From contig CAZYFH010000005.1 of NCBI GenBank assembly GCA_964646815.1, positions 95,685 to 159,684 of the forward strand: a stretch of 64,000 bases of DNA, read 5' to 3'. How positions within the stretch are numbered: position 1 is the first letter of the stretch; every line of letters starts with the position of its first letter. Of this stretch, positions 62,258 to 64,000 are shown piece after piece. Under the pieces are notes generated by a model that was given only the letters and a program-made list of their open reading frames with translations, made no database searches and was not told the origin of the DNA. This DNA comes from CAZYFH01 sp964646815 (GTDB taxonomy: Bacteria > Acidobacteriota > Vicinamibacteria > Vicinamibacterales > UBA8438). Both the position numbers and the translations under genes were made by a program.

Positions 62258-62883
62258 GACCCCAACACTCGAGCTAGATGATCGACCGCGGCTCGACTGA
62301 CAATCAGCTGCCGGGCGCCGACCACGTCCCTGGCTGTCAACCGCTGCGACGCGACGACACGCACGCCACGGAGGTTACGTGTCGCCCGTTCCAGGCTGCG
62401 GTCCGGCCGAACGTCGACCAACACGGCTGTCGCATTCACGCCAAGTCGTGCGAGGAGCGCGACGGCCTGCCGTGTCTGGGGACCATCAGTGTCAATCGCG
62501 AACGCGTCGACCACGATGACGCTCCCCTCCGCCAGCCTCTGCCGCAGCGCCGCGCCAAGACCGGCACGCCCCACCTTCTTGGGCAACCGATATCCGTAGC
62601 TTCGCGGCTGTGGACCAAACACCACGCCGCCGGTGCGCCAGAGCGGATTACGCGCTTCACCGACGCGGGCTCGTCCCGTGCCCTTCTGACGCCACGGCTT
62701 CTTACCGGTACCGCTCACGCGCCCCCGCGTCTTGGTCGCGTGCGTGCCGCGTCGTCGGCCCGCCTGCTCGTGGACGACAGCCTCCCAGACTAGTCCCGCG
62801 CGCACCCGGCCGCCAAAGATCTCATCGCTCATCTCAAGCGAGTCGACCTTCTCGTTCTGCGCGTTGACCACGTCGATCGTCAT
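62254..62883 (-). CDS. rplD: 50S ribosomal protein L4
   Basis: 209 residues: VWEAVVHEQAGRRRGTHATKTRGRVSGTGKKPWRQKGTGRARVGEARNPLWRTGGVVFGPQPRSYGYRLPKKVGRAGLGAALRQRL. Its 3' end overlaps rplW (ATGA). Confidence 0.96.
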   Translation of the reverse strand: MTIDVVNAQNEKVDSLEMSDEIFGGRVRAGLVWEAVVHEQAGRRRGTHATKTRGRVSGTGKKPWRQKGTGRARVGEARNPLWRTGGVVFGPQPRSYGYRLPKKVGRAGLGAALRQRLAEGSVIVVDAFAIDTDGPQTRQAVALLARLGVNATAVLVDVRPDRSLERATRNLRGVRVVASQRLTARDVVGARQLIVSRAAVDHLARVLGS

Positions 62884-63566
62884 CGGCCCTTCTTCTTCTT
62901 CCCATCGTCCGCTGGCGGCGCGACCGGCTCGCGCTTCGGCGCGACCGCCTTACGGATGACGACGTATCCGCCAGGCGCGCCCGGGACGGCACCCTTGACG
63001 ACCAGCCGATGGTTATCGAGGTCGACCTCGATCACTCGAAGATTACGCACGGTGACACGCGCGCCGCCCATACGACCGGGCCCCCGCATCCCCTTAATGA
63101 CCCGCGACGGATAGGACGACTGTCCGATCGAGCCGGGTGCCCGGTGAAACATCGAACCGTGCGTCGCGCGGCCTCCGCTGAAACCGTGGCGTTTGATGAC
63201 GCCCTGAAACCCGCGACCGCGACTCACACCGCAGACGTCGACCTGATCTCCGGCGGTAAACACCGACACGAGCACCTGCTCGCCTGCCTTCAGCGCTCCA
63301 CCCGCGTCATCGATCCTGATCTCCTGGCGCACGCGCGTAGGTGGCACTCCAGCACGCGCGTAGGTGCCGGCAATCGGCTTCGAGACCCGCGGGACACGCT
63401 CCTCGACCAGACCAAGCTGTACGGCCTCGTATCCATCACGATCCATCTGCTTCCGCTGCACCACGACACAGGGACCGGCCGCGAGCACGGTGGCCGGCTG
63501 CGACGCACCGTCGGCGCCGAACACCTGCGTCATACCGATTTTCCGTCCGATGATTCCGGTCACCAT
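62880..63566 (-). CDS. rplC: 50S ribosomal protein L3
   Basis: 228 residues: GIIGRKIGMTQVFGADG and FQGVIKRHGFSGGRATHGSMFHRAPGSIGQSSYPSRVIKGMRGPGRMGGARVTVRNLRVIEVD. A short basic tail (PPADDGKKKKGR) extends the C-terminus. Overlaps rplD by 4 bp. Confidence 0.97.
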   Translation of the reverse strand: MVTGIIGRKIGMTQVFGADGASQPATVLAAGPCVVVQRKQMDRDGYEAVQLGLVEERVPRVSKPIAGTYARAGVPPTRVRQEIRIDDAGGALKAGEQVLVSVFTAGDQVDVCGVSRGRGFQGVIKRHGFSGGRATHGSMFHRAPGSIGQSSYPSRVIKGMRGPGRMGGARVTVRNLRVIEVDLDNHRLVVKGAVPGAPGGYVVIRKAVAPKREPVAPPADDGKKKKGR

Positions 63567-63604
63567 CGCCGTCGTTCCCAGTCTCTGACCACCACCGCCG
63601 AGCC

Positions 63605-63937
63605 CTACGTATGCTCTTTCCCGAACGCCTTGATCTCCACGTCGACGCCCGCCGGGAGATCGAGCTTCATGAGTGCATCGACCGTCTGCGGGGACGGCTC
63701 AAAGATGTCGATCAGCCGCTTGTGCGTGCGAATCTCGAACTGCTCCCTCGATTTCTTGTCGACGTGTGGCGAGCGCAACACGGTCCACTTGTTCTTTTCC
63801 GTGGGGAGCGGGATCGGTCCGGCGAGCCGCGCGCCGCTTCGGCGCGCGGTGTCGACGATCTCGGTCGTCGACTGGTCGAGCACACGATGGTCGTAGGCCT
63901 TCAAGCGGATCCGAATCTTGTCGCTGAACGTCGCCAT
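63605..63937 (-). CDS. rpsJ: 30S ribosomal protein S10
   Basis: 110 residues from ATG 63937: KIRIRLKAYDHRVLDQSTTEIVDTARRSGARLAGPIPLPTEKNKWTVLRSPHVDKKSREQFEIRTHKRLIDIFEP. The first gene of the S10 set, just after tuf. Confidence 0.96.
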   Translation of the reverse strand: MATFSDKIRIRLKAYDHRVLDQSTTEIVDTARRSGARLAGPIPLPTEKNKWTVLRSPHVDKKSREQFEIRTHKRLIDIFEPSPQTVDALMKLDLPAGVDVEIKAFGKEHT

Positions 63938-63950
63938 CTCGCGAATGCTC

Positions 63951-64000
63951 CTACTCCACAATCTCCGTAATCGTGCCAGACCCGACGGTCTTACCGCCCT
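63951..64000 (-). CDS. tuf: Elongation factor Tu, C-terminal 16 codons only
   Basis: The minus-strand end reads GGKTVGSGTITEIVE followed by TAG (63953-63951), the normal C-terminus of EF-Tu (compare GGRTVGAGVVSKI in other bacteria). The rest lies beyond the window. The position before rpsJ fits the str operon. Confidence 0.8.
   Translation of the reverse strand, partial: GGKTVGSGTITEIVE

Overview
This 64 kb window is high-GC bacterial chromosome, almost entirely gene-dense housekeeping DNA. The best guess for the source is an Acidobacteriota genome, probably class Vicinamibacteria. That rests on the mixture of protein families (VKOR-DsbA fusion, MacA-type adaptor with ATPase-less permeases, pil-type ABC genes, divergent EF-G-like protein, pyruvoyl-dependent arginine decarboxylase) and is an inference; no rRNA gene is present to settle it. 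I saw no tRNA, rRNA or CRISPR array.

Layout. (1) 1-7785, plus strand: tail of an M24 peptidase, a HtrA/Do protease, a MidA-type methyltransferase, a CYTH protein, a MurU/AmgK-like pair that looks like cell-wall sugar recycling, and asnS. (2) 7896-18551, plus strand: the classical rimP-nusA-infB-ylxP-rbfA-nrnA-truB-rpsO-pnp translation/RNA cluster, with a rimP leader terminator. (3) 18614-25478, minus strand: ctpA-type S41 protease, smc and an M48 membrane protease. (4) 25546-28521, plus strand: tatA, tatC and an OmpA-type outer-membrane protein. (5) proS (minus) and aroB (plus), divergent. (6) 31391-39556, minus strand: a decaying type IV pilus neighbourhood (pilin, pilin pseudogene, VKOR-DsbA, ABC ATPase and permease, TPR protein, prepilin peptidase, fragment of a PilR/NtrC regulator) with an IS200-like remnant and a broken outer-membrane protein gene. 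(7) 39579-47733: arginine decarboxylase, a MacA-like adaptor with two MacB/FtsX-type permeases, an EF-G-like GTPase, a chimeric transposase relic and a frameshifted SRPBCC gene. (8) 47781-64000, minus strand: the complete alpha, spc and S10 ribosomal operons fused into one run from tuf (partial) through rpsJ to rplQ, including secY, adk, map, infA and rpoA.

The most unusual content is non-coding. Five elements of 157-170 bp (729-887, 892-1049, 8499-8668, 13400-13557 and, more diverged and inverted, 28610-28766) sit between genes at CTAG/TTAG sites. They share an internal core, while their 20-30 bp arms differ in sequence from copy to copy but stay self-complementary within each copy. Two lie directly after the TAG stop codons of rimP and proS. 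They look like a family of structured miniature elements that keep arm pairing rather than arm sequence. A second theme is gene decay: six broken genes or transposase relics lie between 31.4 and 47.7 kb, against none recognised in the housekeeping blocks on either side.
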